Positions 34,344 through 46,396 of a DNA stretch of 64,000 nt are shown piece by piece. Numbering within the stretch: position 1 is the stretch's first letter; each line of letters starts with the position of its first letter. The DNA is taken from positions 100,597,956-100,661,955 of the forward strand of contig OX352772.1 of NCBI GenBank assembly GCA_947095535.1, in the 5' to 3' direction. The stretch is from Poecilobothrus nobilitatus. Lineage: Eukaryota > Arthropoda > Insecta > Diptera > Dolichopodidae. Both the position numbers and the translations under genes were made by a program. The notes under the pieces are model-generated. The model did no database searches. It was not told the origin of the DNA and was given only the letters and a program-made list of their open reading frames with translations.

Positions 34344-36149
34344 ATATTTTTATTAAAAATTATTGCCACGGGAATCTAAAGAGTGCCCAAAATTTCAAAA
34401 TCTACTTCAACGGGAAGTGTGTCTAAAATAGGTTGCAAGATTCCACGATTTCTTTAACCACGAGTAAGTTCAATAAAAGCTGTTAAAAAAGAATAATACT
34501 TAATATTAAAAAATAATTTGTCTCCACCACAGGACCGACCGCTATTATACAAAAAGTATAAAGCCAAAATTCGTAAATTTTTTACATAATAATTTACATA
34601 TATCAAAGCAAAATAACTTCTAATAATTTAACATAATTTTTTTTTATTCAACAATAAAAATAACTAAGCAATTAATCGTAAAGATATATTATGTACATTC
34701 ATTCATATATCCATTTATATATGTAAGTGTGTATATGATTTTTTTTCCATTCAAAAATATTAGAAGTAAAAAATAATAAAAACTGTAAACAAATACAAAA
34801 CAAACATAACATTAATATTGAATCTGCTAACAAAAATTTTACAGTTTGAACTTTGCGCCATCAACAAGAGAATAAATATGCGTAGATATTAGTATGTATA
34901 TGTATACATTTTTAGACATAAAAAAAAAACAAAAAAAATGTGTTCATATAAATTCATATGGCGTGTTATAATAATATGTATGAAATTTGGACTTAGAAAA
35001 AAAAATTAAATAAACGTTAAAGTTGGTCGGAGCAAAAAATGTTCTATGGCAAAGTTCTTGCCTTTACTTGTGTCACAACTTAATTTTTCCCATAATATTT
35101 TCCTGTTACGATATTAGTAAAAAACCTAAAAATGATACTAGTAAACTACTACTTCCGGTTGTTCGATTTGCTCCAAAAGCTTATCAATCCAAGATATCAT
35201 TTCAAGCATTGTTTGGCCATTTTAATATTTTGTGGGTATTCATACTATTTTATTTTAGTAATGGAAAGTGTATTAATGACGTATTTTTTTAACTTTAGGT
35301 ATTATATTAGGTATTGAATTATTGAATATTATGTTGAAGTATAAGGTATAACTATATTTAGTATATGTATAGTATATTTAGGCGCCTAAATTTATTCTGC
35401 ATACGTAGATATTTAATTTAATAATTTTTTTATTGTTTAACACCTCGTTTTATATTATTCCAATTTATTTTATTTTAATATGTTATTAATTTAAAATTAA
35501 TATAGATTTAAGTATTTTTTAGTTATAGCAATTATATTTATTTTAATTTTTTTTAACTTATGAGTAGCCTTAGTTAGTGTTTAAGTTTTTGCTATTTTTT
35601 CACTTATTTCAGTTTTGATTTATTTTTTTTTTTTTTGGTTTTCATGATAATTCTAATAATATTTTGTTTTTGTGTTTATAATAGTTTTTATAATAGTTAT
35701 GTACAATAAAATTTTGTAAAGTATAATTTTGAATAATGTTTTTTTTTATAATCCAGTTTTAAGGACACTCTAATTATAATGTTATCTTATTATTTTTTTC
35801 TTCTTTAATAGAGATATATGCACATATATACACACATGTATATATATTTTAACTTTTTCTTTTTTAATTATATTTAATTTTTTCTTTTTTTTGTTTTGTA
35901 ATTGTATTCTAATAATATAAGATTATAAAAAAAAAAAAATTATAATAATTTATTTATTGCACTTTAAAAGTCACTCAGTTATTTTAATTAGATTAAAAAT
36001 AAAACAAAAAATTAGTTTTTTTTTCTGTTAACTTTCCGGCTTTTATAATATTTTCTATTTTTTTTGCTAATTTTTTTTATTCACTCAGAGTAATTTCAAG
36101 ACACGTCTGTACTGTTTAAAATATTAGAGAATTTAAATTAGAAAAAAAA
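34344..36149. other. A+T-rich non-coding interval
   Basis: About 1.8 kb without motif-bearing frames. The open frames near 35023-35317 have no conserved motif and biased A+T-driven composition. Nothing recognised. Confidence 0.4.
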
Positions 36150-36310
36150 ATGGACACATAGAAAACCACAATTTTTTTATATATCAAAAATAGTAAAGGC
36201 CCTAAAACAGAACCCTGTGGCACACCTTGATTATTATATTTGGGGTATGATACATTTTTTATCTATTTTAACCTTTATACATCTGTATTCTAAGTAACTT
36301 GAAAATCACT
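36150..36310 (-). pseudogene. Short LINE reverse-transcriptase fragment
   Basis: The minus strand encodes QGVPQGSVLGPLLFLIYI at about 36170-36235, a classic non-LTR RT motif. It is preceded in a nearby frame by FSSYLEYRCIKVKI, which matches the usual upstream F-SYL-R text. Nothing else of the element is visible. Too short for clade assignment. Confidence 0.65.
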
Positions 36311-36999
36311 CTTAAATTGCATTGAACGTTCGCTGTTTCATTCGAATGTATTGAAACAATATTAATCTCAGTAAATGTTATCAGCTGTTCAAAATTAAAA
36401 TTATACAATATGTTGAAATATATAAATTTATTATTAAAAAAATTGTTAAAAAAATTATAATAAAAAAAAAATTAAAATTATTAAAAAACTTATAAAAACA
36501 AATATATATACACACTCAACGGTATACAAATAAATTTATTTATTAATAGTACATAGAAAGAGTAAGTTCGAAATTTTATTAAAAATAAACTTTAAGGGCT
36601 GGCGATATATTTTCAAGTATGCTATGCCACATATTTTAGTTAATACGTAAATAGACCCCTTATTGAACGGTTATTTTCAAACATTTCACATTTCTATTTT
36701 CAGCAATCAGATTTCTAATTTTTAACAAATTTTTAAGCAAAAAATATTTCAACATTAAAATCAACATTAAAATTGACCCTCTTTGTTTTAAACAGTAACA
36801 AAAAATTAATTGTATGTACTTACATTTTAAAGTTGTAACTGCCGTTAATTTTTAAAATTTTTATATAAATTCCTTGTACTAATTTTTAATCACAATAATC
36901 ACTTTTTATTTTAAACTGCAATTTTCTTACAATAAAAATTGCATTCAAAATAACTTAAAAAAAGAAATAAAATCATTTTTTATTTCTTTATGAGGGACG
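36311..36999. other. A+T-rich non-coding interval
   Basis: No recognisable frame or repeat. Oligo(A) runs near 36440-36480. Confidence 0.35.
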
Positions 37000-38840
37000 G
37001 TGGGGAACATCGAAAATCACTAAAGGAAACTTTAACCAACCAAAACCACCCCCTTTAAAACCAAACTTCAGGATAGGTCCTTTAATTCATAGTGATATAA
37101 TGTACAGTTTGGTTTTGGGGAAAAAGATAAGGAAAGGATTATTTGAGAAATTGAGATGGAGGAAAAAATTGGGATTTTTATTATTTATTAGTTATATTGA
37201 AGAACGATTTTAATGTTCTTCTTAAATTTCGTTATATCGTACACATATAAATCACCAACTTTAGGGAACACATGTCCAGGCATAAGGTTCTATAACCAGG
37301 ACGTGCGTATAACAAACGAATTTCCGAATGCCGTGTTGTGTAGGGTAGGGGTGGGTGTCTGCCGCACTTCTTGTTTCTGTTGAAAAACTTTGAATGGAGG
37401 CATCAATTGTTTTATTTCTTTAGAGCAGGTGTTCATCCCTACAAGGTATCTATAAAACAGGGTCAATAACCCGACATTACGGTGATGACAGAGTGGAGTG
37501 AGCGTTGAGGTACCACTGGGATTGTCAATAAGGCGAATAGCTTTGTTTTTCACTTTGTCGAGATAACCAAGCGCTGTTTGGGGAGCTCCAGCCCAAATAT
37601 GTGCACTGTACTCCAATTTCGATATTGAGAAGGTCGGTTGAAGAAAAGTAAGCTTTAGAGCTACAAAAACCCAAAGATGTAGCAGCATCTTTAGCTGTAT
37701 CAACAATATGATTTGACCAAGTCAATTTTTGATTTATCTCGATGCCCAGAAAACTTAAATCTGTTGAATGCTGCAGAGCTTCTCACTGGAATATCAGGTT
37801 GGGTATAGTAGTTGCTATTTTACGCAAGATTAAACAGCATTGTGTTTTTTTGATGTTGAAGTCAATTCTGTTTGCTTCACCCCACTTTTGCCATCACATC
37901 AGATTCACTAGAATGGTGAAGACTAAATTCAACTTTCTCAAAGGTAAGTCATAAGATCACCAGTTGAATATTGGGTTCTGAACCCGTATTGTCGATCATA
38001 AAGAAGAACCCCACGATTCAGATATTTTAAAAGCTTCTGGTTTCCAATTTTTTCCATTACGGTGGAAAGGAGCTAGGTTATAGCAATAGAGCGGTAGTTA
38101 GAGGGATCGCCTTTATTACCTTTTTTTGGAATTGGGAAAACATGCACAACCTTCCATTGGGTAGAATGAATACGCGAAGTAAAGGAAAGGTAGAAAAGGT
38201 TACGCTGAGGTTTTGAAAACTTGAATAGGTATTTTTATGAACCATGTAGTAATACCATTTGACCGGGTGATTTTTTTGTATCGAGATTTTTCAAGATTTT
38301 AGTCACTGCTCTCGTCCTAAAGTAAATTTGACAGAAGGAATAGTCAACTTCCGGGACGGATGGTGGCTTTAGGGTTGACTGAGGCAGTGTCCAGTTGAAA
38401 GCGAAGTACTTGCCAAACAAGTTCGCTTTTCTTTGGAATCTGATACAATATTCTGTTGTACCAACAAAAAGAGGACCCGCTAACTTCCTCTTTTAAACTT
38501 TTTGCAAAAGTCCAAAAATATTTGCTATTATTTGGTATGTGAATATGTTTACGCTTCAACTTTAAATTGAATAAGAATTTTTGCTTTTGCTGATAACTCT
38601 CTTGCAACTGTTCCGAACCACTATATAGTCTGACCTGAGAGCTTCCGACCTATTGTTTTGGTACAGTTTTGTCCTTGTTTTTAAGAATGGCTTCGCTGCA
38701 GATTTGATTAAACTAAGATTCGGACTTCCGTTTCGTAGTTCTCATGGAGTAAGGTATAAATAACCTCATTCCAAGTAAAATTTTTTCACAAATCACATTT
38801 GCAGCAAAGTTGACAATCTTATCGTGGAAGCACAATGACC
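37000..38840 (-). mobile_element. LINE copy B, same family as 8-10 kb, RT core deleted
   Basis: The order on the minus strand follows copy A: the pre-RT block (38840-38344; the DNA around 38795-38830 matches 7993-8050), TKILKNLDTKKSPG (38290), IPKKG-like text and YGFR (38130-37985). It then jumps near 37935 directly to thumb text KKTQCC and LTWSNHI. Motifs from the LDISKAFD region to YADD are absent. The C-terminal frame 37706-37290 (SISKLEYSAHIWAGAPQ, FYRYLVGMNTCSKE) matches copy A at 9650-9710. A further short match to copy A's 3' block lies at 37036-37068. Confidence 0.75.
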
Positions 38841-39238
38841 AATCAAAGGATTTGAAAATTTAAAATAAAGTTAAAATTATTATTATTATTAAAGTTAAAG
38901 TTATTAATAATATAAAAAACAAAAAAAAAAGTCCGCGCATAAAATAATTTCATTAGGAAAAGTAGATGAGTTTTTATATACACAAAAATACATAATACGT
39001 AAAAATAATTATCAGTAGACTATTATTAGTTATACATGTAGTACGAAAATGCAATTTTTTTATAAGGCTATAAAAAATATCATTTCTGTTAGTATAAAAA
39101 TAATGAAATCTGTAAGCAATATATTTTATTCTGCAAAATTAGTAAAAACTAATCTTTAATTAGTTTGAATTTAGTTTTTTAGGTACCTACTATTTTTTGC
39201 AAGAATTTGGTTAACAAATTTTGTACTATGTTAATACT

Positions 39239-39484
39239 CTATGTATATGATTTCTTTATGGTAATAACATACTGAAGTTTAGAGTGAAAAATATGGTAAT
39301 AAAAAAATTTCGTAACTTTTAAAGAACAAATATTTTGTAAATAAAAAGAACTGCGTAAGCTAGATCGAAAATAACGCCTTAAAGAATATATATGGTAAGA
39401 CCAATTCATTCTATTGTAGAAAATTACAGCTAAATATTTAAACTGTTCACCTATTTCTATGCCAAAACAACTTTTACTACACAA
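39239..39484 (-). pseudogene. LINE RT thumb/C-terminal fragment
   Basis: An 81-codon minus frame with IEIGEQFKYLAVIFYNRMNW, the FKYLGV-x-LD-NW text that follows the RT palm in jockey/R1-group LINEs, then a hydrophobic and basic stretch. It is isolated; the flanks are A+T-rich with no other element text. Intervals 38841-39238 and 39485-39880 hold nothing recognisable. Confidence 0.55.
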
Positions 39485-39899
39485 TATCGAATAAGCATGT
39501 TACACTACATGTACAATATATTTGTTTTAATATGAACCAGCTCCAATCTGGTGCGTGCAACTAACTTGTGCTTCACATATTTTATTAGACGACAGGTAGA
39601 AATACATAATTTTTGTTTTATCACTAATTACAAATTTATTATTTTGCGAACCAGTTACGTAACAAGTTTAAGCCGTAATTAATATCACATGTTAAATTTA
39701 TAAGATCATTTGATTCGTACACAACCTTAATCGTCAGCAAATTGGCGTCAAAAAATATAGAATTAAAATAACATTAATTAACACTAAAGTTATAAATGAA
39801 ATAATAAAATATTGTTAAATTAAATAAATCCTTTAAATTTTCCGCCATTGAACTTTAATGTCGCTAATTTGGCAACCATCTACAATTCAAAATATTTTT

Positions 39900-40865
39900 G
39901 AGTACGTCAGAATTGGAAGATAAAGAGGAAAAAGGAAAAGTAGCAGTATTGCTGCATTATCTGGAATAAGACGCCCTACCCATATTCAACTCTTTCAATC
40001 TGCATATTGACACAGCAAAATATAACGAAGTTACTGCAAAATCAATGATTACTTTCTTCCAAAAAAGAACCTAGCAATGGATAGACACAAATTTTTTACA
40101 AGAAAACAACAGCCTGATAAAAGTATTGTGGATTTTGTTACAACATTAAAAAACTTAGCCAATTCATGTGAGCTGCACTCTTTAGAAAATGTAATAATAA
40201 AAACCATTTTCATATGTGCATTAAGCCAAAAATATCAACATATCAAAGAAAATTTGCTTCAGGAAGATGAAATCAAATGCGACAAAGCCATAGAAATTGC
40301 TAAAATGATGGAACAGACAAAAATAGAAGCAATAATGAATTAAATAAATCTTTATTGGTCATCAAGAATTCAAACTTTACCAACTACACCGAATTCATCA
40401 ACATCATCATTATAATCATAAAAAAATCAAAAAACAAATTTTCAAGTAACATCATTTAATAACAAGAAATCAGCATGTCAACGATGTGGTCAAATTCATA
40501 GAATTATTTACCCCACAATTGAATTATATTACGTTATATTAATTTTTATAAATCTTTCGCCACTTTTTCATTGGGAACAATGGATTGATTTTTACTTATT
40601 TTTAATGATTTAGTTTATAAATCCTATCTAATTTTAAGTACATTTTTACATTTACTTTTTGTTTATTTATAAGAGTTACATAATTAGTTATGTTTGAATT
40701 GTTGCAATTTATGTTGATATTATTCTGCATTTATAATTTTTATTTTTGTTTAATTTGTATATTCATGAAAAACAAATGAAACAAATGAAATTAAATTAAA
40801 TTTCCAGGCATAGGTGCAAAATGCAACATGTGTGGAAAATCATTTTGCTAACATGTGGATGAGTA
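39900..40865 (+). pseudogene. mag-like gypsy gag, frameshifted and with an insertion
   Basis: A first frame (39905-40075) reads VAVLLHYLE and TAKYNEVTAKSMITFFQ. A frameshift leads to 40077-40343: MDRHKFFTRKQQPDKSIVDF, LKNLANSCEL and LQEDEIKCDKAIEIAK. This is the Gag of the mag-type gypsy group. The first zinc knuckle CQRCGQIHR is at 40467-40495. The second, CNMCGK followed after a frameshift by NHFANM, is at 40820-40850. About 290 bp of A+T-rich sequence (40515-40805) separates two knuckles that are normally a few residues apart. Confidence 0.7.
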
Positions 40866-40989
40866 AGTCAATTAAATTTCTAGATAGTAATAATATTCAA
40901 TGTTCAAATAATGAAAATTTATTGGAAGAAAATGTAGAAAACAATCATTTCGTATGCACAATTTTTGTTAATAATATTTTTAATAAAGA

Positions 40990-41845
40990 AAAAAATGTTT
41001 GACCTTTTAAACTTAAAGTAAAAAATAAATCAGTAGATTGTTTGATAGACACAGGATCTGAAGCAAATGTGCTCAGCATAAATACATTTAATTACTTAGG
41101 ATTAGATAAAAAATTAATTGAAAATTCTAAAGAAAAAATTTTAACTTACACAAAACAAAATATAAATTCATTAGGAACATGTTCAATAAAATGCACAAGC
41201 ACAGTGCATGGAAAAAATACAGGAATAGTGTTTCATATTATTGAAAAGCAACATTATAGCATGCATATAATAGGTTTTAAAACGTATATAGATTTAAATT
41301 TATTAAAAAAAAATTAAAATGAGTGCGATATTAATTTAATATTACGAGGAATTTATCAAGGTTTAGGTAGGCTATCTGAAAAGGTTCATCTTACTGTAGA
41401 TACGAATGTAAGACTAAAAATTGATCTACATAAAAATTGTAAAGGTCCTATTAAGTTGTTAGATCGCTACAAAAAAGAGATTGAAAGAATGAAGAGTTTA
41501 GATGTAATAAAAAAAGTTTCTGAGACTACAGAATGGGTGAATTCAGTGGTATTGGTAGAAAAGGCAAACAAATCACTTATAGAGTTTCTTTACATCACAA
41601 AAATTTTAACGACGCTATTAAGCGACCTCATTTCGAAATTCATGATTTTGAATATATTTGATCAAGATTAGATAAAGCTAAATATTTCAGTCTTCTAGAT
41701 GGAAATTCAGGTTTCGGGATACTAGAGCTAGGCATCGAATGCTCATATTGATGTACATTTAACACTCCATTTGGAAGATACCGATTTTTGAGGTTAACTT
41801 TTGGAATAAATGCCGCATCAGAAATTTTTCACTCATATATGACTA
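40990..41845 (+). pseudogene. mag-like gypsy protease and RT fragment
   Basis: Protease DCLIDTGSEANVLS at 41036-41075. RT entry text follows (41450-41560, with VIKKVSETTEWVNSVVLVEK), then in shifted frames KAKYFSLLDGNSGF (about 41670-41705) and FNTPFGRYRF (about 41760-41785), ending near 41845 at FHSYM before the YVDD box. RNase H, integrase and both LTRs are absent, so it is a 3'-truncated remnant with several frameshifts. Confidence 0.7.
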
Positions 41846-42590
41846 GGTATATTAGGCCGGTTCTAGACCAGAAAATAACGTTAGGGATAAGAGATGTAGA
41901 GATAAGATGAGAGGTATGACCACGAAGCCACGAAGTGACGTCACATCCTGTTTTGATAAAAGATATTGAATCATTAAAAACGGGTTTATAAAATTTTGAA
42001 TAACAGGCACACATATATTTTAAGAACAATATTTTAATGTTTTATTTTTGTTTGTTTTGCTTTGAAAAATGGTAAAATAATTTTTTGCTTTGCAGTCATA
42101 TTCTATGATAAGAAATTCGTTTAGAAATTATTAAGTATGTGTTTTATTTTAACAAAAAAAGTTGTGGTTTTTATTTTTCAGATTTATATGAATAATGCAA
42201 CTATTCAAATTTTTGTATGACGTCAGTTGATTCCACAGATATCATTTAATTGCGATTTTCATAAACAATATTTTATTAAATTTATATTAGCTTTATTTCG
42301 AAAAAGTAGTTTTCTTACAAAAATATATGAAAAAGTGGGCTCGAAACCTCATAGCTGTTGTTGTAAATATATGAATAAGGCAGATATATGAACAGACACA
42401 CAGATTTTTTAAACTCCTACGCAAATTTTTTTAAAATTATAGAAATGTAAAATTTTTCAGTAGTCACTTAAACTTAAATGATAAGAAAATAAAATATTTT
42501 TTTGAAGCATGATTTTATTGTTTTTTTAATTGTTGGATTATGTTGATAAGGAAATTTAAAATTTTTAAAATTTATTAAATTTTTTATATT
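41846..42590. other. Non-coding interval
   Basis: A+T-rich, no recognisable frame. A purine-rich stretch with GATGTAGAGATAAGATGAGA lies near 41890-41915. Confidence 0.35.
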
Positions 42591-42881
42591 TTAAAAAAAT
42601 AAATAATTTAATTGTTTTCGATATTTATAATTCTTTTTATTAAATTTCCTAACAATTTTAGCTAATCGTGAAAAACGTCTTTTAAAAAATTCAATTGAAT
42701 TTGGAGTAATTAGGTCTGTCCAATTAACATCTTTTCCTTTTAAAGAAATAAATTGAGTATTAGGATAATTCCTTAGAAACTTAATTTGATAAGTAATTTC
42801 CTTTTTGCGTTTCTTTCTTAAAAGTTTTTTATTTTCCAGAAAAAATTTATTAAACATAATAATTGTTTTTGTGAACCCCAT
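42591..42881 (-). CDS. Unidentified Lys/Arg-rich small ORF
   Basis: A 96-codon minus frame from an ATG at 42881. Very basic throughout (LLRKKRKKE, FFKRRFSRLAKIVRKFNKKN) with a hydrophobic/aromatic end. No family recognised. It lies 1.7 kb from the Polinton integrase and could be a small basic Polinton protein, or chance in A+T-rich DNA; composition slightly favours a real protein. Interval 42882-43280 holds nothing recognisable. Confidence 0.3.
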   Translation of the reverse strand: MGFTKTIIMFNKFFLENKKLLRKKRKKEITYQIKFLRNYPNTQFISLKGKDVNWTDLITPNSIEFFKRRFSRLAKIVRKFNKKNYKYRKQLNYLFF

Positions 42882-43284
42882 TCTATGATTAAAACTAAAG
42901 AAAACTAATTAAGCAACTAATTTAGAAATAGAATATTAAGAATTAAGTAAATCTTCTGTGGGTAGGAGTGGTAGGGCGTAGATAAAGTTTATTAGGTAAG
43001 TTTATTAATATAAGATGTTTAGGTTCGATTGTATAAGATCTATGCTCTTACTCAGAGAAAAATTTTTTTTTGTTACTTAAAAAAAATTAACGAAATAAAG
43101 TACTTGACAAATTCTATAAGAGACTAATTTAAATATAAAATATAACATAATCTGATTAAACTATTAAGTTGAAGCATCGTAATGTTTTGGGGTGATAACA
43201 TTCTACACGGTTATAAATATTGTATTTGTGGCCGGAAATGGGCTTCATTTACAATAATTAATTGGAAAATATTTCTTAATTTTT

Positions 43285-43665
43285 TGGAGATATATATATA
43301 TATACTCCAGAAGGCGGAGAAAAGATATTTGTTTTAAAAATTAGAAATGGTGAGTCAATAAATAATAATAATTATTTTTATCTCTATTGGAATAACAACA
43401 TATAAAAATTGAAGTATATGGGGGTGATATTTCTATTCTTGGTACAATTAGACAATCATCAATCAAAAATAAAGTAACAAACAGTTTCGGAGATTATTGC
43501 CCATTTGCTGAAGAAGATGATTGGGAATTGATTCATAAGAATATTTCAAATATAAGAAAAGATAAGAATAAAAGAATTTCACAACATATTGAATCATTGT
43601 CCATGAAAACAAATGAATATGAAGAAAATCAAAATGAGTTAAAAAAGTCGATGATAAGAAAATGA
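43285..43665 (+). pseudogene. Unidentified protein remnant near the Polinton integrase
   Basis: The plus strand reads TPEGGEKIFVLKIRNGES, then after a stop or frameshift IEVYGGDISILGTIRQ, SFGDYCPFAEEDDWELIH and a long charged helical tail to a TGA near 43664. Composition is protein-like and unlike the A+T-rich surroundings. No family recognised. It may be Polinton cargo. Confidence 0.35.
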
Positions 43666-43983
43666 ATTAGGGAATTATATTTATTGCGTCAGTAGAGAAT
43701 ACGTACAATGAAAAAAATAATAAAGCAAAAATTGGTGATAAGCTAATTCATTTTAGAGAATTACTTGAAAATTTAAAAGAGGAATATTTAGTTACAAGCT
43801 TATTCAGATAGAAGAGATAAGTTTTTAACGCTTTTTATGTATTTGTTCTATCATAAGTTAAGTTAAGTTTATACACAACAAAGAAATTTCTAGAAAATAA
43901 AAAAAGATGTATATTTGAAATTTCTAATAAAACATTACTTCGTTATTCTTTAAACAAGATTACATCATACGTTTTTGATTAAC

Positions 43984-44576
43984 TATGAAAACATTTATAT
44001 TTTTCATATTATTTTTGTTAACTATTCAAGAAAATTCCGCTTCATTTTCTAATATTAGATTAGATGAATAAGCCTTTGGCAGCACATACTTCAATATATT
44101 ACTTCCAAGTAATGAGACTGTGACAGTAAATTTATCAGTTCAGCTATTAAAACATGTAATTTCACCAGAATTAAACAAAGCAACAACAAATGCAGTAAAA
44201 ACTACAACCATAGCATCAATAATTACTTTAGCAGATGAGCAAATACCAAGATAAAGCTGACTCAACACCTCAGTATGTTTCTATAGATGAGGCTATTGAG
44301 ACTTTTAGACAGGAATTAATTTTAAAAGAACGTAATATTGGTGGAATTATAAATAGTGACAATATATTTTACAGACATTTTCAATTGGAATATGATAATA
44401 ATAATAAATAAATCCATATAAGATGTGAATATAATAGTAATTTTAAGCAAAGGTCTCTCGTAATTAAACGCTTAAAATATCGAGAAATATTAGCAGATAG
44501 AATATTAAATAATGGAGAAGTGGATAAAGTTCTTATTATAGATGGAGATTATAAATCTGATTACACTATACTTTGA
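43984..44576 (+). pseudogene. Unidentified remnant with a signal-peptide-like start
   Basis: The ATG at 43984 is followed by a Lys and a strongly hydrophobic ~13-residue run (FIFFILFLLTI), a signal-peptide pattern, then Ser/Thr-rich text with a TAA at about 44068. After further breaks it continues with QYVSIDEAIETFRQELILK and DKVLIIDGDY near 44530-44560. No homologue recognised. It lies head-to-head with the integrase remnant. Confidence 0.3.
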
Positions 44577-44601
44577 TTTCAATAAAACTAAAATCATCAT
44601 A

Positions 44602-45360
44602 TCAAATGGAGATTTCATAATTTATCAAAATAAAGTAATAAATTGCAATAATTGTAAAATAATAAATTAAAATTTTTTTTATAATAAATCTAAATTTATT
44701 TATCCAGGAATTATGGTCTGAGGGAGACCCTAACCATTTAACAAAAATTTTATTATCTCTAGTTTTAAGAATTTTTCCAATCAAAAACACATGTTTATTT
44801 TCATGTTTTTAACAATTTATATTCATAGAAGCTTCCTTGTAAGGGTTGACCTTGATAATATTTCAGTAAATATGTGACAGGGTTAGTGATTTGAACTTTT
44901 CTTATCTTAAATACTTCCGTTGTCCAATTTGGGATGTAACCTTTTTCAAAAACATGCTTATACGAACTGAATCACCAATTTTAAATTTAGCTGACAGAAA
45001 AACCTTAATATGATTGTAAATAGTTGCTAACAATTCATAAGCATTTCTTCTGTTTACCTCTGTTGGTTTCTTTTCAATAATAAAATGTTGAATAATGATT
45101 TATTTCAAATTCATCCATTAAATTTTTAAATATTTTATTGAAGAATTCTTTTCCATCATCAGTTTGCAAATTTTGCGTATAAAGGGTATCAATTACAGTT
45201 AGTAAAAATTTAAATCGTTCGTTCTTTGTATGAAGCCATTTCTACTAAAGCCATTTCTGCATATGAAGCCATTTCTACTAAGTCAACTTGCCAAAGATCA
45301 TCAAATCCTTTAATTATAACTCTACGTCGTTTGAAATTTCTGCGTGTAGGCTTCTGCGAT
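44602..45360 (-). pseudogene. Polinton/Maverick integrase remnant, catalytic Glu segment deleted
   Basis: Retroviral-type (rve) integrase of Polintons, in broken minus-strand frames. Entry text TRRNFKRRRVIIKGFDDLWQ leads to the first Asp in WQVDLVEM (about 45270-45345). A short direct duplication of EMASYAEMALVEMASY follows. The second Asp is in LQTDDGKEFF (45145-45180). The frame then passes from HYSTF directly to KPTEVNRRNAYELL, skipping the part that should hold the catalytic Glu. An SH3-like text (GDSVRIS, IPNWTTEVFKIRKV) follows. The C-terminal chromodomain-like KIFVKWLGSPSDHNSWI is at 44690-44760. Confidence 0.75.
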
Positions 45361-45568
45361 GTATATCAATTTTGGAAGTTAAACGAAAAATAATCACAAT
45401 TAATTTCTTGAATTATTAATTAAATCCAAAGCTGATTGAGCTTTGGCTTCAACTTTTTCTAATCTCACATTAATAAAAATCTAATTGGTTTTTTAATGTG
45501 AAATTCAGAATAATAAGAAAATTTGGTTATTCACAAATGTTTGTTCGGTTAACTGGATCGTGAACACT

Positions 45569-45694
45569 TTATAAAATTCTGTTATCTAAATCATAACTTC
45601 CTTCAGAAGTTAATTTGAAACCTATGCCTGGAGGACATTGAGTATGCAGTTTTGTAGAAGAAGCTGTACTACGTCCAAACTTATAAAGTGGCAT
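45569..45694 (-). pseudogene. Small Polinton structural-protein-like ORF, truncated
   Basis: The ATG at 45694 opens MPLYKFGRSTASSTK, then PPGIGFKLTSEGSYDLDNRI and a TAA at 45569; DPVNRTN follows in frame after the stop. I recognise this as the start of a short tail-fibre-like ORF often found near Polinton integrase and PolB genes (start of protein, a GFKLT-GDYD segment, then a DPV-N segment). The family call is from memory. Confidence 0.45.
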
Positions 45695-45860
45695 TTTACT
45701 TTTTATTGATTGCTAATGTAAAATACTATTGAATCATATTTACATCTCTCAATTCTTTAATTATAGATAAAGTTACATTATGATGATTATTGTTACCAGC
45801 TGATTGTGATGCAATTAGCACCCTTAGTCTATCAACTAAAAATCTAATTATTGTTTCAGT

Positions 45861-46181
45861 TATATAAATGGATTAAAATGGACAGATGGTATTGTTGATT
45901 ATCTTGTGCTTGAATCATTTTTAAGTAAACTTGAAGGAAATACAATAATTGTTGCAGGGAGAGAAGAGAAAATTTTTTTGGAAAAGTTTATTTCATCAGA
46001 TATCATTGATATAAGTAATCGTTTCCGCTTGAAACGAACTGAAAATTATGAGACTCCCTGCAATATTCATCAATTAATGTTTCCAAATTGTCGATGTGCT
46101 GTAAATAATGTATTTAAAATATTTTTATATGCATTAAAAAATAATTTAATAACGAATGAACAAAATAATTTTGATACATAA
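45861..46181 (+). pseudogene. Polinton accessory gene X, copy 1 (C-terminal part)
   Basis: A plus frame with GLKWTDGIVDYLVLESFLSK, GREEKIFLEKFI, then a Cys/His cluster CNIHQLMFPNCRCAVNNVFK. The 52900-53343 ORF on the same strand has the same layout. I know this as a recurrent uncharacterised gene of insect Polinton-like elements; its function is unknown. The N-terminal half is not found upstream. An ATTGTTTCAG string just before 45861 could be a splice acceptor or chance. Confidence 0.45.
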
Positions 46182-46396
46182 TATGATACACTAAAATGAA
46201 AAAAGTAATATGTTTACTTAAAATAATCTTGAGATGTATTCTGTCAGTTTTATTAAAAACTAAAAAAAAAATTAAAATAAACAATTTTTTTTATTTATTC
46301 AGAAATGCACTACTATAAAAACGCATCGAATTAATTTTTAATAAATCATTATTAATAGTAATATTTTAAAGATAGTATTAAAATTTGATTACAAAG

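Noticed and set aside
35023..35317. Two overlapping plus-strand ORFs (89 and 61 codons)
   Set aside because: No motif, overlapping frames and A+T-driven composition; not supported as a gene.
45840..45860. Splice acceptor ATTGTTTCAG before gene X copy 1
   Set aside because: No matching upstream exon with a donor could be found; in T-rich DNA this string is common.
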